From Bacillus sp. cl95 (GTDB lineage Bacteria; Bacillota; Bacilli; Bacillales; Cytobacillaceae): DNA of 64,000 nt. Positions 23,992-34,400 of this stretch are shown piece after piece; position 1 is the first letter of the stretch; each line of letters begins with the position of its first letter. The stretch covers positions 62,001 through 126,000 of the forward strand of contig NZ_FOYF01000003.1 in assembly GCF_900115925.1 (NCBI RefSeq), in the 5' to 3' direction. Made by a program: the position numbers and the translations under genes. Under the pieces are notes generated by a model. That model saw nothing but the letters and a program-made list of their open reading frames with translations, was not told the origin of the DNA and did not search any database.

Positions 23992-25548
23992 TTATAGTGA
24001 TTTAGTTGTCCAAGACTCAACGTTCCAAACTTCATTCACAACTGCTTGATAAAATTCAGGTTCATGGGAGATAAGCAAAATGCTGCCTTTATAGGCTTTC
24101 AATGCACGCTTCAGCTCTTCCTTAGCGTCTACATCCAAGTGATTCGTAGGCTCATCGAATACAAGGACATTGCTTTCGCGGTTCATCAGCTTACAAAGTC
24201 TTACTTTCGCTTTTTCTCCACCACTTAAAACGGAGATCTTACTCTCAATGTGTTTGCGTGTAAGTCCACATTTTGCTAGTGCGGCACGAACTTCAGCTTG
24301 ACTTAAATGAGGGAACTCATTCCATATTTCATCGATACATGTGTTTGAATTCTCGCTTTTTACTTCTTGTTCGAAATAGCCTACAAACTGGTATTCGCCG
24401 CGTTCAACTGACCCGGAAATTGGCTTGATTTCTCCAAGGATGCTGCGAAGAAGGGTCGTCTTACCGATACCATTCGCTCCAACTAAAGCGATCTTCTGAC
24501 CACGTTCCATCGTTAGATTTAACGGTCTTGATAGTGGTTCGTCGTAACCAATGACTAATTCTTTCGTTTCAAAAATCAATTTACCAGAAGTTCTTGCTTC
24601 CTTAAAGTTGAATTCAGGCTTTGGTCTTTCCGCTGCGATCTCAATAATGTCCATCTTATCAAGTTTTTTCTGTCTGGACATCGCAAGGTTAGCAGTAGCT
24701 GCCCTTGCTTTATTACGCGCAACAAAATCTTTTAAGTTCGAAATTTCTGCTTGCTGTCTTTTATAAGCAGCTTCTACCTGTTGCTTCTTTGCTTCATAAA
24801 TAGCAAGGAAGTTATTGTAGTCACCAACATAACGATTCAATTCTTGATTTTCCAAGTGATAAATGACATTTACAACGCTATTAAGGAAGGGGATGTCATG
24901 TGAAATCAAAACGAATGCATTCTCATATTCTTGAAGGTAACGTCGTAACCATTCGATATGTTGTTCATCTAAATAGTTCGTAGGCTCATCCAGTAGAAGA
25001 ATGTCTGGCTTTTCAAGCAAAAGCTTTGCCAATAAGACCTTCGTTCTTTGTCCACCACTCAAGTCATGAACGTCTTTGTCTAGTCCAACCTCATCTAGAC
25101 CAAGTCCGCGAGCAACTTCCTCAACTTTTGCATCAATAACATAGAAGTCGTTATTTGTTAACATGTCTTGCAAAGTGCCAACTTCTTCTAATAACTTATC
25201 CATTTCTTCTGGTGTAACGTCACCCATTTTTCCGTAAATATCATTAATGTTTGTTTCAATATCAAATAGGTATTGAAAGGCAGTCTTTAATACGTCACGG
25301 ATCGTAAATCCTTTTTGTAAAACAGCATGTTGATCAAGATAACCAACACGTTGATTTCTAGACCATTCCACTTTTCCATCATCAGGCTGCAATTGTCCTG
25401 TGATGATATTCATGAAGGTAGATTTCCCTTCACCATTTGCACCAATTAATGCGATATGCTCGCCTCTTAAGAGACGGAAAGAAACATTATCAAAAATAGC
25501 ACGATCACCAAAACCGTGGCTAAGGTCTTTTACAGTTAAGATACTCAT
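23992..25548 (-). CDS. ABC-F ATPase, YkpA/YbiT type
   Basis: 518 residues with two ABC ATPase domains and no membrane part. First domain: Walker A GANGEGKST (36-44), signature LSGGQRTKVLLA, LLLDEPTNYLD. A linker of charged helices follows (EAKKQQVEAAYKRQQAEI). Second domain: GANGIGKTTLL, LSGGEKAKVRLCKLM, LVFDEPTNHLD. ABC-F proteins act on the ribosome; this soluble general type is a translation factor rather than a dedicated antibiotic-resistance protein. The gene stands alone. Confidence 0.9.
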   Translation of the reverse strand: MSILTVKDLSHGFGDRAIFDNVSFRLLRGEHIALIGANGEGKSTFMNIITGQLQPDDGKVEWSRNQRVGYLDQHAVLQKGFTIRDVLKTAFQYLFDIETNINDIYGKMGDVTPEEMDKLLEEVGTLQDMLTNNDFYVIDAKVEEVARGLGLDEVGLDKDVHDLSGGQRTKVLLAKLLLEKPDILLLDEPTNYLDEQHIEWLRRYLQEYENAFVLISHDIPFLNSVVNVIYHLENQELNRYVGDYNNFLAIYEAKKQQVEAAYKRQQAEISNLKDFVARNKARAATANLAMSRQKKLDKMDIIEIAAERPKPEFNFKEARTSGKLIFETKELVIGYDEPLSRPLNLTMERGQKIALVGANGIGKTTLLRSILGEIKPISGSVERGEYQFVGYFEQEVKSENSNTCIDEIWNEFPHLSQAEVRAALAKCGLTRKHIESKISVLSGGEKAKVRLCKLMNRESNVLVFDEPTNHLDVDAKEELKRALKAYKGSILLISHEPEFYQAVVNEVWNVESWTTKSL

Positions 25549-25715
25549 ATGTTCACACTCATTTCATCAGCTTTTATAAAAACATCTATATTTTTTAATC
25601 ATTTTTGAATTTAGGTCACAATATAAGATTATACTATGTATCAACATTTATGGAAATAGGTTCGATCACCAATTGTCGTTAAAACTAGTGATTATGTCAT
25701 AGGTGAATGGTTCTC

Positions 25716-25744
25716 TTGCACATATATAGGTAATCTGTTATTCT
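25716..25744 (+). promoter_or_regulatory. Promoter of the second csp gene
   Basis: TTGCAC (25716-25721) and TATTCT (25739-25744), 17 bp apart: the same hexamers and spacing as at 1877-1905. Confidence 0.65.
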
Positions 25745-25750
25745 TTAGAA

Positions 25751-25861
25751 GAATTATTTTTGTTCGGCAAGAATTGGTAAGTGACTAAACTTTCGATCTT
25801 GAACTATTGAGCAAGAATAGTACCACAAGTGTGCAACTAGCACACGCAGGAGGAAACACAC
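25751..25861 (+). promoter_or_regulatory. Long csp leader with hairpin at the ribosome site
   Basis: About 111 nt, related along its whole length to 1912-2025. The hairpin arms GTGTGC (25829-25834) and GCACAC (25840-25845) are identical to the first copy while the loop differs (AACTA instead of AAAA). The AGGAGG ribosome site follows at 25848. Confidence 0.55.
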
Positions 25862-26062
25862 ATGGAACAAGGTAAAGTAAAATGGTTTAACGCAGAAAAA
25901 GGATTTGGATTCATCGAGCGCGAAGGCGGAGACGATGTATTCGTACATTTCTCAGCTATCCAAACTGAAGGCTTCAAGACTTTAGACGAAGGCCAAGCAG
26001 TAACTTTCGAAGTAGAACAAGGTCAACGTGGACCACAAGCTACTAACGTTCGTAAAGCTTAA
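25862..26062 (+). CDS. csp: CspA-family cold-shock protein (second copy)
   Basis: 66 residues with intact RNP1 (KGFGFIER) and RNP2 (DVFVHF). It binds RNA and single-stranded DNA as a chaperone. It is nearly identical to the copy at 2026-2226, and the two share promoter, leader and terminator design, so they are duplicates of a whole transcription unit. Confidence 0.97.
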   Translation: MEQGKVKWFNAEKGFGFIEREGGDDVFVHFSAIQTEGFKTLDEGQAVTFEVEQGQRGPQATNVRKA

Positions 26063-26080
26063 TTTTAAACAACACATTCG

Positions 26081-26113
26081 AAACAGACCCTATTAATAGG
26101 GTCTGTTTTTTTG
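26081..26113 (+). terminator. Terminator of the second csp gene
   Basis: AAACAGACCCTA and TAGGGTCTGTTT form the stem, followed by a T-run. Confidence 0.9.
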
Positions 26114-26163
26114 TTTTTCAAAAAAAACAAGGGACCTCCATGAGTTCCCTTGTTCTATATAAG

Positions 26164-26568
26164 TGTTTAAAATTCTATATAAAATGGCTGTGCATCCTTA
26201 TCCAAACTGTATTCAATTCTTTGTCTGAAATTCAAAAACGTGACCATTTCCAAGGCTTGCTCAATAGGGAAGAAAGCTACTTCTAAACTCTCTGGAGCAG
26301 TGGTTAATTGGCCTCCAACTGGCTTTGCTAAGAACAGCGTATTACAAATCGATTCTTTCACATTTTGAAATATTCCATAAAATTTTATAACCTCAATATC
26401 AATCCCTGACTCCTCTTTCGTTTCCCTTATTGCCGCATCTTTCAATTACTCGCCTTCTTCAACTTGTCCACCTGGCATTTCCCAACCTCGTCTAGGACCT
26501 TTGATTAAAAGAATTTCCTGTTGATCGTTGAGGACAATCGTCGCCGCTGAAACGATATGTTTTGGCGG
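26164..26568. repeat. Direct repeat, left copy (degenerate Nudix region)
   Basis: This segment matches 36395-36805 in the same orientation at roughly nine of ten bases. Similarity begins just after the Nudix stop codon and ends sharply after the GGCGG of the 5' coding part. The two copies bracket the PD-(D/E)XK/HTH gene and the Wadjet operon. Confidence 0.75.
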
Positions 26569-26577
26569 AAAACGGTT
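26167..26577 (-). pseudogene. Nudix hydrolase pseudogene
   Basis: Reading on the minus strand it gives PPKHIVSAATIVLNDQQEIL, then WEMPGGQVEEGE, a TAA at 26446-26448, then LKDAAIRETKEESGI. The stop replaces a serine of the Nudix box (TCA in the intact copy, TAA here). The N-terminal start segment is also lost. The remaining 92-codon frame lacks the first half of the Nudix box and cannot be active. Confidence 0.85.
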
Positions 26578-27092
26578 GAAAAAGGTAGGTTTTGAAGTCG
26601 TTTTACACATTTTTCACACAAAAGATTATCTTAGGATTGTAGAAATAGTACACAATTACTTCACAGTAGACCCATACTGCGCAACTATGATTAATATAAT
26701 TTATAAATTTGAACACAGTCCTTTATCTTCTGGGTGCTAAAGTAGTATTCTTTACTTTTAGTTTTTTCACTTCCATTATCTTGTCTAATGTAAATAAAAA
26801 ATGGCTATTTTATTTCAAATTACTTGAATCTCTGAAACGTTGGAGTCCAGCTTCGACCGCGATAGATACCGAATGGAATTTGGATCCTGGCGTTGGAGGA
26901 GAACTAAGCCTATAAAAAGGATGGGGTTATTTTATTAAAATGCGAGTTGTAACAAAAGGGCATGATATGATTTTTCGAATTGTAATAAAAAAATATTATT
27001 TTGAAGGAGAGGGATTGAAAATCTTGCTCAATCGGTGAATGATTTGAAAGTCGAACAAGAATTGACCATATTTTATTAGAAAAAACGGGTAA
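26578..27092. other. Intergenic, left edge of the island
   Basis: No gene recognised. GACCCATACTGCGCAAC at 26669-26685 recurs with one change at 28789-28805, on the other side of the next gene. A short frame near 26830-26910 (RWSPASTAIDTEWNLDPG) has no start and may be a relic. Confidence 0.45.
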
Positions 27093-28511
27093 TTAGGTTT
27101 GCCCGTTCTTGTGTTCTTCTTTATATGAATAATAGAATGTCTTTACAGCCCCGAACTTTATATGAGGGTAATCGTCAATTAGCTGCTCTACAATCCACGT
27201 GAACTTTTCTTTAAGATTTTTATGTTCGGTCGTGGTATTGAAATACTTAATGAGACGGTCGTTCCGCTTTTTAAGAATAACCTTTTCATTAAGTCCTAGA
27301 TTCGCAAGGTGATATTTAACCATGTCTCTACTGATACCTAACTTTGTTGATATATCCCTGACCTTCATTCCTCCTAGAGTAAATTCCTTCACTACATTTG
27401 GTATTACTTTACTGGCATTTCTTTTGTCTTCCTCTTGTCTTGCGTTATAAATATCTGGATAATCTCCGCTATATTCTCTTAGGGATTTTCCAACCAATAT
27501 TCGGTTGATGTATTTATAAGTGAATCCAACTTCCTCGCTTATTTCACGATTGTTGTAACCGGCCTTATCGAGTTCAATGATCCGTTCCACTAACTTTCTG
27601 TGGAAGTCCATACGGTCCTGTTCTGCCTGTTTTTTGTTAATGTCCGCAACCAGATTATCCAAACATTTGATTGTTGTATCTTGCTGTTTATCTTCTAATG
27701 AAAGGAAGAATTCTTGCTCTCTAATCCATTTGAAAATACTTACACGTCTAATGCCGGCATTGTTACTTTCTGTTGTTCTGCTTCCTATTAAATGAATGAC
27801 TGTGACTTTCGAAAAGGCATCAATGTATTTTTCTACCTCTTTTTTAATTCCTGTCTTAATGTGCCTTTTAATATCGATGGCTTCATTTTTATGTGGGTCA
27901 TATAAGTCTGGAATTAAGTTATCAACCCGATGTCCATATTCTAATGGTGCTGATAACTCTTCAAGCATTTCAATGATTTTAACTTCTATATGTCTTCCTT
28001 CATTCAAGAACTTGCCTACATTTTTCATCCCGCTCACTTCGTCAGGATCTACCCCCATTTCTAAGAGGAATTGGCGGTACTTCCTGCTTCCTTTGTATGC
28101 TTTTTGTATGCTTTTATAAAAGGCTGTATGAGTGTCTTTGATGAAATGTTCACTTAAGGTGATATTGTGCTTTAGAAGCAACTTTAAATACATTTCTCTG
28201 GTTTGCTCTGTCCAGAATCCTCTTACGTTGCCATAAAATTTTAACAGTTCTCCATCAAACGCTAACTGGACGAGTTTATCAATGGTATAAGGACCAGGAT
28301 GAGCAAACATAAATCGAGTATTCGCTAGGGGTAAGCTTGTTCTAAGGGAGGTGGGGCAGCTGATGTTATCTCCATTGTACACTTTTGCTTTTATCCATTC
28401 GTTGGAGTTTTTACGTCTGACATAAGGATCATCGCCGTCCATCTTTATTCTGTTGGTAAGTATAAGTTCTTTATGGTATATATTGAGCCGATCCAAGAAA
28501 TCGTTTTTCAT
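27093..28511 (-). CDS. PD-(D/E)XK-like nuclease with C-terminal HTH modules
   Basis: 472 residues, ATG start. I do not recognise a named family. The middle contains a pattern typical of PD-(D/E)XK nucleases: a glutamate-bearing helix (KIIEMLEEL, about 178-186), NLIPDLYD (P201-D202) and AIDIKRH (D213, K215). Two HTH-like modules follow: GYNNREISEEVGFTYKYINRI (about 319-338) and GMKVRDISTKLGISRDMVKYH (about 381-401). The N-terminal 170 residues are unassigned. A DNA-binding, DNA-cutting role is inferred. It is transcribed away from the Wadjet operon and flanked by a short direct repeat. Confidence 0.55.
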   Translation of the reverse strand: MKNDFLDRLNIYHKELILTNRIKMDGDDPYVRRKNSNEWIKAKVYNGDNISCPTSLRTSLPLANTRFMFAHPGPYTIDKLVQLAFDGELLKFYGNVRGFWTEQTREMYLKLLLKHNITLSEHFIKDTHTAFYKSIQKAYKGSRKYRQFLLEMGVDPDEVSGMKNVGKFLNEGRHIEVKIIEMLEELSAPLEYGHRVDNLIPDLYDPHKNEAIDIKRHIKTGIKKEVEKYIDAFSKVTVIHLIGSRTTESNNAGIRRVSIFKWIREQEFFLSLEDKQQDTTIKCLDNLVADINKKQAEQDRMDFHRKLVERIIELDKAGYNNREISEEVGFTYKYINRILVGKSLREYSGDYPDIYNARQEEDKRNASKVIPNVVKEFTLGGMKVRDISTKLGISRDMVKYHLANLGLNEKVILKKRNDRLIKYFNTTTEHKNLKEKFTWIVEQLIDDYPHIKFGAVKTFYYSYKEEHKNGQT

Positions 28512-29349
28512 TCGTCTAATCCTTTCATCGTGTTTTCGGTATGTTCATTATGTCAACTAATCGAAGTATGTTCAACAATGAGAGACGGTTATCGCTAGTG
28601 GTCGCCATTGGTAATGAGTGGATATATAACCTGAAAGTATAATAATGAAGGTGGTATACATATGTAGAATCAATGTAACTGGTATATCATTAATGTGAGA
28701 CTCTTGCTACACAGTACAAGGATACTGGTAACTAAGTAATCTCCGTTAAAGGCGACCACTCTTTTAGGGTGGTCGTTTCGTCGTATTTGACCCATAATGC
28801 GCAACAATTAATTTCTATTATGAACGAATGTCCTTTAATGGAGATTTTATTTTATCGGTGGTAGGCTTTCAACAGTCGGTCCAAATTCGTGAATTGGCTT
28901 GGTATCACATTTAAGTTTTTGGGGATTAATCGGAATGAACCATACATAAATATATGAAGTTTTTAAAAGCTAGAGAAATTTTCGAAAGTGAAATAAACGA
29001 TTTGATAGCCAGTAAAGGACCACTATAAGCTCGAATAAGACAATTGCAACTTACCTAGGCTCAATAGAGAGGTAATTGAAGAATAACAATTAGGAGTGGG
29101 AGAGTCATCATTAGATGATTCTCTCGTTTCTATATCGGTTTTGTAGGCTTTAAAATATGAATAAAAGTAATTCTAGTAAATTTAATTATATTTAATAAAT
29201 CTAAAATGATATTATATTATATGGGTAATTTTCCCTATACCATCAGTATAATCAGATTCAACTATTTAAAGCAGAAATCTGTATTGAATACTGTATGTTT
29301 TGATTCTCAGTAGTGCAATACGAATTAGGTATATGAGAGGGGGAGAAAT
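28512..29349. other. Intergenic between nuclease-like gene and Wadjet operon
   Basis: No gene seen in about 840 bp. CGACCAC (28753-28759) and GTGGTCG (28769-28775) form a terminator-like hairpin with TTTCG after it; GTGGTCGCC also occurs at 28598. A second hairpin, GAGAGTCATC with GATGATTCTCTC, lies at 29100-29125. GAGGGGGAG precedes jetA. Confidence 0.5.
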
Positions 29350-30771
29350 ATGATTCTGTTTGATAATGTGGAATACGATCGTTTTTTTAATCCGCTTTGT
29401 TGTAAAAATAAAAGGATATATTATGAATGCATTTTACAGCTCATAGAAAAGTCAAAGTCAGTTCCTCTTCTTTATGAGACGGACGCTAGAGACATCTTAA
29501 TTTTGTATCTCCGTAACTATTCTTACACTATGGAAGAAGAAGATAACGCTGGGAATGCTGATGAGAATATTAGCAGTAAGAAATCAGAAGTTGAAAATGC
29601 TAGTGCAATCCTAAGATATTTCAGATATTGTGGGTGGATTTCAGAACGCGAGATTGGAAGAAATGGTGACAATATTGCTACTGTTACGCCTTATTGTAGG
29701 AAGATGATTGATTCGATTGAGAGAATTTTTAATCGTGATACAAGTGCGGCTTTGACTAACCATATTTTCTCAATTTATGATATTTTACATTCTGCATTTA
29801 TAGACCATGGCAGAACTCATAGACCATATTCCAATATTCTGGTACCAGTATCGGATAGTGTTTCAGACTTAAAAAATGAACTGTTGGTGCTTAAAGATAG
29901 CATTAGGTCTATTATGCGCATAATCATAAAAATGACAGAGACCAATGAATTAGGACAGTTCCTTATCAAAGATGAAATGATGGAGTCTTTCTTTAATGAT
30001 TATTTTTTCATAAAGAAGGATGGTTTAATACCCGGATATATTTCTGAAATCGAGAAAATGCTTAGACACATTACCAATACGGAAGTCTATGAAAATATGA
30101 TTAAGGAATATCAAAAAATAAATAACGCAACCGAAATCGCATCTCGTGAAATAGTAGATAGCCAGCTTTCTGAAGTGCAAAGTTTTATCAGCTATGATTA
30201 TGTCAAAGAGATAGATTACATAGATAAGAAAATTAATAACTATTACAGCTTGTATTCTACAAGAATTCTTATGGTCTTAAGCAATAATGTTAATATGCAG
30301 ACCTATTTAAATGACTTGCTGATGACAATTAAGGATTTTGATCCGAATGAAAAGAAGGATATTATTGATTCTATTTCCAAGTGTTTTGGCTTGCAGTCAT
30401 ACAAATATGTTGGAAGAAAATCAATTGAACGTCGAAAGAAACGCAAACCGAATACAAAGAGTGGAGCTATTATTACCAGTTCATTATCAGATGAAGAAAA
30501 AGCAAGACTTACTAAGGAATTGTTATACGAATATCCAGATAGGTACAGCGTGAAGGAAGCAATAAGTTACTTTGATAACTTACTTGAAGGTAAGGCAAGT
30601 TTAATACCGGATGAGACGTTGGTCAAAACCAGAGATGATGCCATGATGGTAGCAGCCAGTATTATATATTCTGGGGCTGGAGATTTTCCATATGGGGTTG
30701 AATTCTTGGAAGGAACTATAGAAACAGAAGTTGCAACGATAAGCAATATACGAATTAAGAGGAAGAATTAA
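29350..30771 (+). CDS. jetA: Wadjet subunit JetA (kleisin-like)
   Basis: 473 residues, ATG after GAGGGGGAG. It opens DRFFNPLCCKNKRIYYECIL and is largely helical. The sequence resembles the DUF5716-type JetA of one Wadjet class (type III in my recollection) rather than DUF3375. JetA is the kleisin that closes the SMC ring formed by JetC. Its stop directly abuts the jetB ATG, and the following three genes are in canonical JetA-B-C-D order. Class assignment is less certain than the Wadjet call itself. Confidence 0.85.
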   Translation: MILFDNVEYDRFFNPLCCKNKRIYYECILQLIEKSKSVPLLYETDARDILILYLRNYSYTMEEEDNAGNADENISSKKSEVENASAILRYFRYCGWISEREIGRNGDNIATVTPYCRKMIDSIERIFNRDTSAALTNHIFSIYDILHSAFIDHGRTHRPYSNILVPVSDSVSDLKNELLVLKDSIRSIMRIIIKMTETNELGQFLIKDEMMESFFNDYFFIKKDGLIPGYISEIEKMLRHITNTEVYENMIKEYQKINNATEIASREIVDSQLSEVQSFISYDYVKEIDYIDKKINNYYSLYSTRILMVLSNNVNMQTYLNDLLMTIKDFDPNEKKDIIDSISKCFGLQSYKYVGRKSIERRKKRKPNTKSGAIITSSLSDEEKARLTKELLYEYPDRYSVKEAISYFDNLLEGKASLIPDETLVKTRDDAMMVAASIIYSGAGDFPYGVEFLEGTIETEVATISNIRIKRKN

Positions 30772-31419
30772 ATGAGTGATATCAAATTAAACATTTCTGT
30801 AAAAGAAGAAAATAACATATTGTTCAAGCGTTGCATTCGTAAGTTGTTGGATTCAACGTTCATTGTTGGTGACAAGGATGATAAGTTGTATGCATTTATA
30901 TCAAGAGAATCAAATAGGCAGGATGTTTCAGATTACTTGCGTATGATTGGATTTGATGTATTAGTAGATACAAATGTAAGAATTGCAATGCTTAAGCCTC
31001 ATGAGGCTGATGAAGAAGCAGTAGGATTAAAACGAGCAAATGTTGTATCTTTCACAACAGAGCAATACCATCTACTGCTTGTGCTTTGGGAAGTATATCT
31101 GGAGAACCTGGGTTATAGTGATGAGAATGTTGTAATGCTTGGTGATCTTATTGATAAAGTCAAAGCATATGAAGTAGACATGGATAGTAAAAAGTTATCA
31201 GCAGCTATGAAGATTTTTAAGAAATATGATCTGGTTGATTATGATCCAAAGGATAAGTCGGAAGATGCTATTATCACATTGTATCCGTCATTACAGTTTG
31301 GTTGGGATATTGCACAATTCCAGACAGTTTCTGCGGAATACATGAAGAACAACCAGACAGAAGATGACCTGGAAGAACATAATACAGATAGTGATGAAGA
31401 TGAGGAGGATGTGGAATGA
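30772..31419 (+). CDS. jetB: Wadjet subunit JetB (KITE-like)
   Basis: 215 residues starting on the base after the jetA stop. It has the winged-helix layout of DUF4194/KITE proteins: FIVGDKDDKLYAFISRESNR, VVSFTTEQYHLLLVLWEVYLE, and a strongly acidic tail (EEHNTDSDEDEEDVE). It bridges JetA and JetC. It overlaps jetC by four bases (ATGA), indicating translational coupling. Confidence 0.85.
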   Translation: MSDIKLNISVKEENNILFKRCIRKLLDSTFIVGDKDDKLYAFISRESNRQDVSDYLRMIGFDVLVDTNVRIAMLKPHEADEEAVGLKRANVVSFTTEQYHLLLVLWEVYLENLGYSDENVVMLGDLIDKVKAYEVDMDSKKLSAAMKIFKKYDLVDYDPKDKSEDAIITLYPSLQFGWDIAQFQTVSAEYMKNNQTEDDLEEHNTDSDEDEEDVE

Positions 31420-34400
31420 TCAGATTGAAATCAATTCGATTGATCAACTGGTATGGATTCAGCCAGATTACTGTTCCTATAGGCATCTTCACTTTAATTG
31501 CGGGTAAGAATGGAAATGGTAAATCAGTTTTGTTGGATGCCATAAAATATGCATTGTACGGGGATACAGTCTTTAATAAATCTACAGAGAATAAAGGAAG
31601 CAGAACGGTGACTTCATATACACGAGGTCTGCTTGATGCCACTGCAGCCACCTTTATGAGACCTGCAGAACAGATGCCAAATGTTTATACACATATTGTG
31701 CTTGAAATGGCGGAGGTGGAGCTTGGAAAGAGTTTTATCCTAGGAACAGTAATAGATACAGACTCTGGGAATGGATTTTTAACCAGAAGATATGTAGTAG
31801 AGAATAAGAAACTTGAGAACATTGCTCATACATACGAAGATAACGGACAGGTCATTCCATATAGTACATCAGAATTGCAGAAAGTTCTGGGTGTAAAAAT
31901 GATGGATGTAAAAGAGGGCGTACTCAAATTTATGCAGCGAACAGGACTTCGCTTGAATGAGCAGCAGTTAGCATCTTTCCGAAGAAAACTTCGTAGCATT
32001 ATGTCTTATGATCCAAATGCTAAGATTGATCAGTTTATCAGAGAAAGTGTATTAGAGGAAAAGAAGGTTGATTTCTCAAAGCTGGTAGAAGCCAAAAATA
32101 ATATTGATACTTTGAATAAGAATTTTGCTACTATTGACGCTGAAATTAAAGAACTTAGCGATATAATCAAGCTTTTTGACGGCTTGCAAAATGCTAGAAA
32201 TGTCATCCTTTCGGATGATGTGAAGATTGCATATAGAAAATTATTGAAGTGCAAAAAAGACATTGAAGAAGCTATAAGAAATATGGACATGGCTAATAGA
32301 CAGATTGAGGAAGATGAGAAAAAGCTTAAAGCAATTGCTGACCGTGAAAAAGAACTTCGTGCAGCTTACAATAAAGCGAAAGATAATTTGAATTCTATGG
32401 ACTGTGCGAAAGCAATTGAAGAGGCTGAGCAGGCTTTGCAGAATGCACAGGATGAAAAAGAGAAACTTGAAAATGAAAAGACCGCTCTTATTGAATTCCA
32501 GACTAGAGTAAGTCAACTGTTATCCTGGTTTTATGAAAAAAACCTGGCAATTGAACACCAGGATGTATTGTCTTCATTAACTTTGGATAATTTCTCAAAG
32601 ATTCAAAAAGAAAGTAGTGTTGATTATCTTTTAAAGAAAATCAAAGATCATAGGGATGAGATCTTAGCTGAAATAACCAGAATTAAGGATGAATTGAAAG
32701 AAAATGGAAGACAGCAATTAAAGTGGCAACAGGTTATTGATGATTGTGATTCAAAGAAGACAACATTTTCACAAATACCTGATTATGTCGCATTAAAGAA
32801 TGAAATTAATAAAGAATTTGGAAAAAGAGGCATACCATCTGAAGCTTGTTTTGCATGTGAGTATGTAATTGGTTTGACAGATGAGTTATGGCGAGATGCA
32901 ATTGAAAGCTATCTTGGAAGACGAAGATATACTATTTTGGTTGAGCCGGAATATTATGACATTGCAGATGATGTACTTAATGCATCAAAAAACAGGTATG
33001 CGCATTTATTCAATACAAAGCTTTTAATGAAAAAAGTGATAACACCTGAAGAGGATTCAGTTGTTCAATTTATTGAAGTAAAGAATCGGGTTGCAAAGCA
33101 ATATTTTGATTACCAACTTGGGCGTTTTCATGCAACCACAAAGGACAAGGTGAAAAATTACGAGAACGCTATATCAAAAGATGGAAGAGTATCCGTTGCA
33201 ATGGATAGTTTCTTCCTGCGCTTCGATAAGATAGGGTTTTACTGTTTAGGACAGGAAACAATTGAGTTAAACAGAATAAAAGCTAAAAAAGCACTGGAAG
33301 CTTTATCTGCTGAATACAAGGAATCTCATGAGCGATTGCAGCAGGAAGAATCAAATAAGTCATATCTAGATACAGCTATGGAGTTCTTTGGTGAGAATAA
33401 TTTCGATGCCTGCAGATTGTATGATGAAGTATTAATGGATTGTGCTAAAAAAAAGGATGAATTAGAACGTTTGAAAGACGCTCAAAAGAATAACCAAGAG
33501 TATATGGAACTTGCTGAGCAAGTCTATAGACTCGAGCAAAATCTTGAGGCTATGAATAGAGAACAGGATGCAGTTCGTGACAACAGATCTGCTATGCAGA
33601 CGGAATATAGGATAAACGAAAACAGGCTGAAAGAAAAGAATGAGAGTATCACAAGTATAGAGAGTGATTTGATAGAATTTGAAATGACTAATAATGTAGT
33701 ATATACAAAGGCTATTGAAGATTACGAAAAGCATATTGCAAATGGTCCAGGCAGTGCTGGTGGTGTATTAAAGGATAGAGCGCGTTCAGAACGTTCTCTT
33801 AGAGAAGCAGGGGATAAGCTTACAGGAGCTCAAGCTGCATACAATGCAGTTAGAACTGAAGATAATCAGTTACCAATGTCTGATAAATCCAGAGCTGTAT
33901 ATGAGTCAAGAAAATCTAGAATCTGGATGGATGATTTGCAGGAGATACAGGAGAAGTTAAAAGAACAAACCAGACGATATGAAGAAATATTTAAGAATGA
34001 GTTTGTACTTACTGTGTTGAAGTCCTGTGAAGCAGCAAGAGATGATCTGAAGTTAATAAATGCGGAATTAGCAAGACTGAAATTCAAGTCGAAATATGCA
34101 TTTGATGTTAAGTACGTTAAGGATGGTTCTGATTATGGAAAAATCCTTGAATATGCTAATTTCTTAAAAGAACGCGAGGAACTCGGAACTACATCAAGTC
34201 AGATGACTTTTGATGCAATGGCATCCTATTCAGATGATAAGGGAGTAGAGCTTGAAAAGGAGATACGGAAGATTATTAACCGAATTGTGGGGAGTAACGA
34301 TAAGAATCAGATTGAGCATTATGCAGATTATCGAAATTATATGACATACGAAATCTTACTTACAAATGATGTTCTTAGGTCAGCCAAGCTTTCAAAACAA

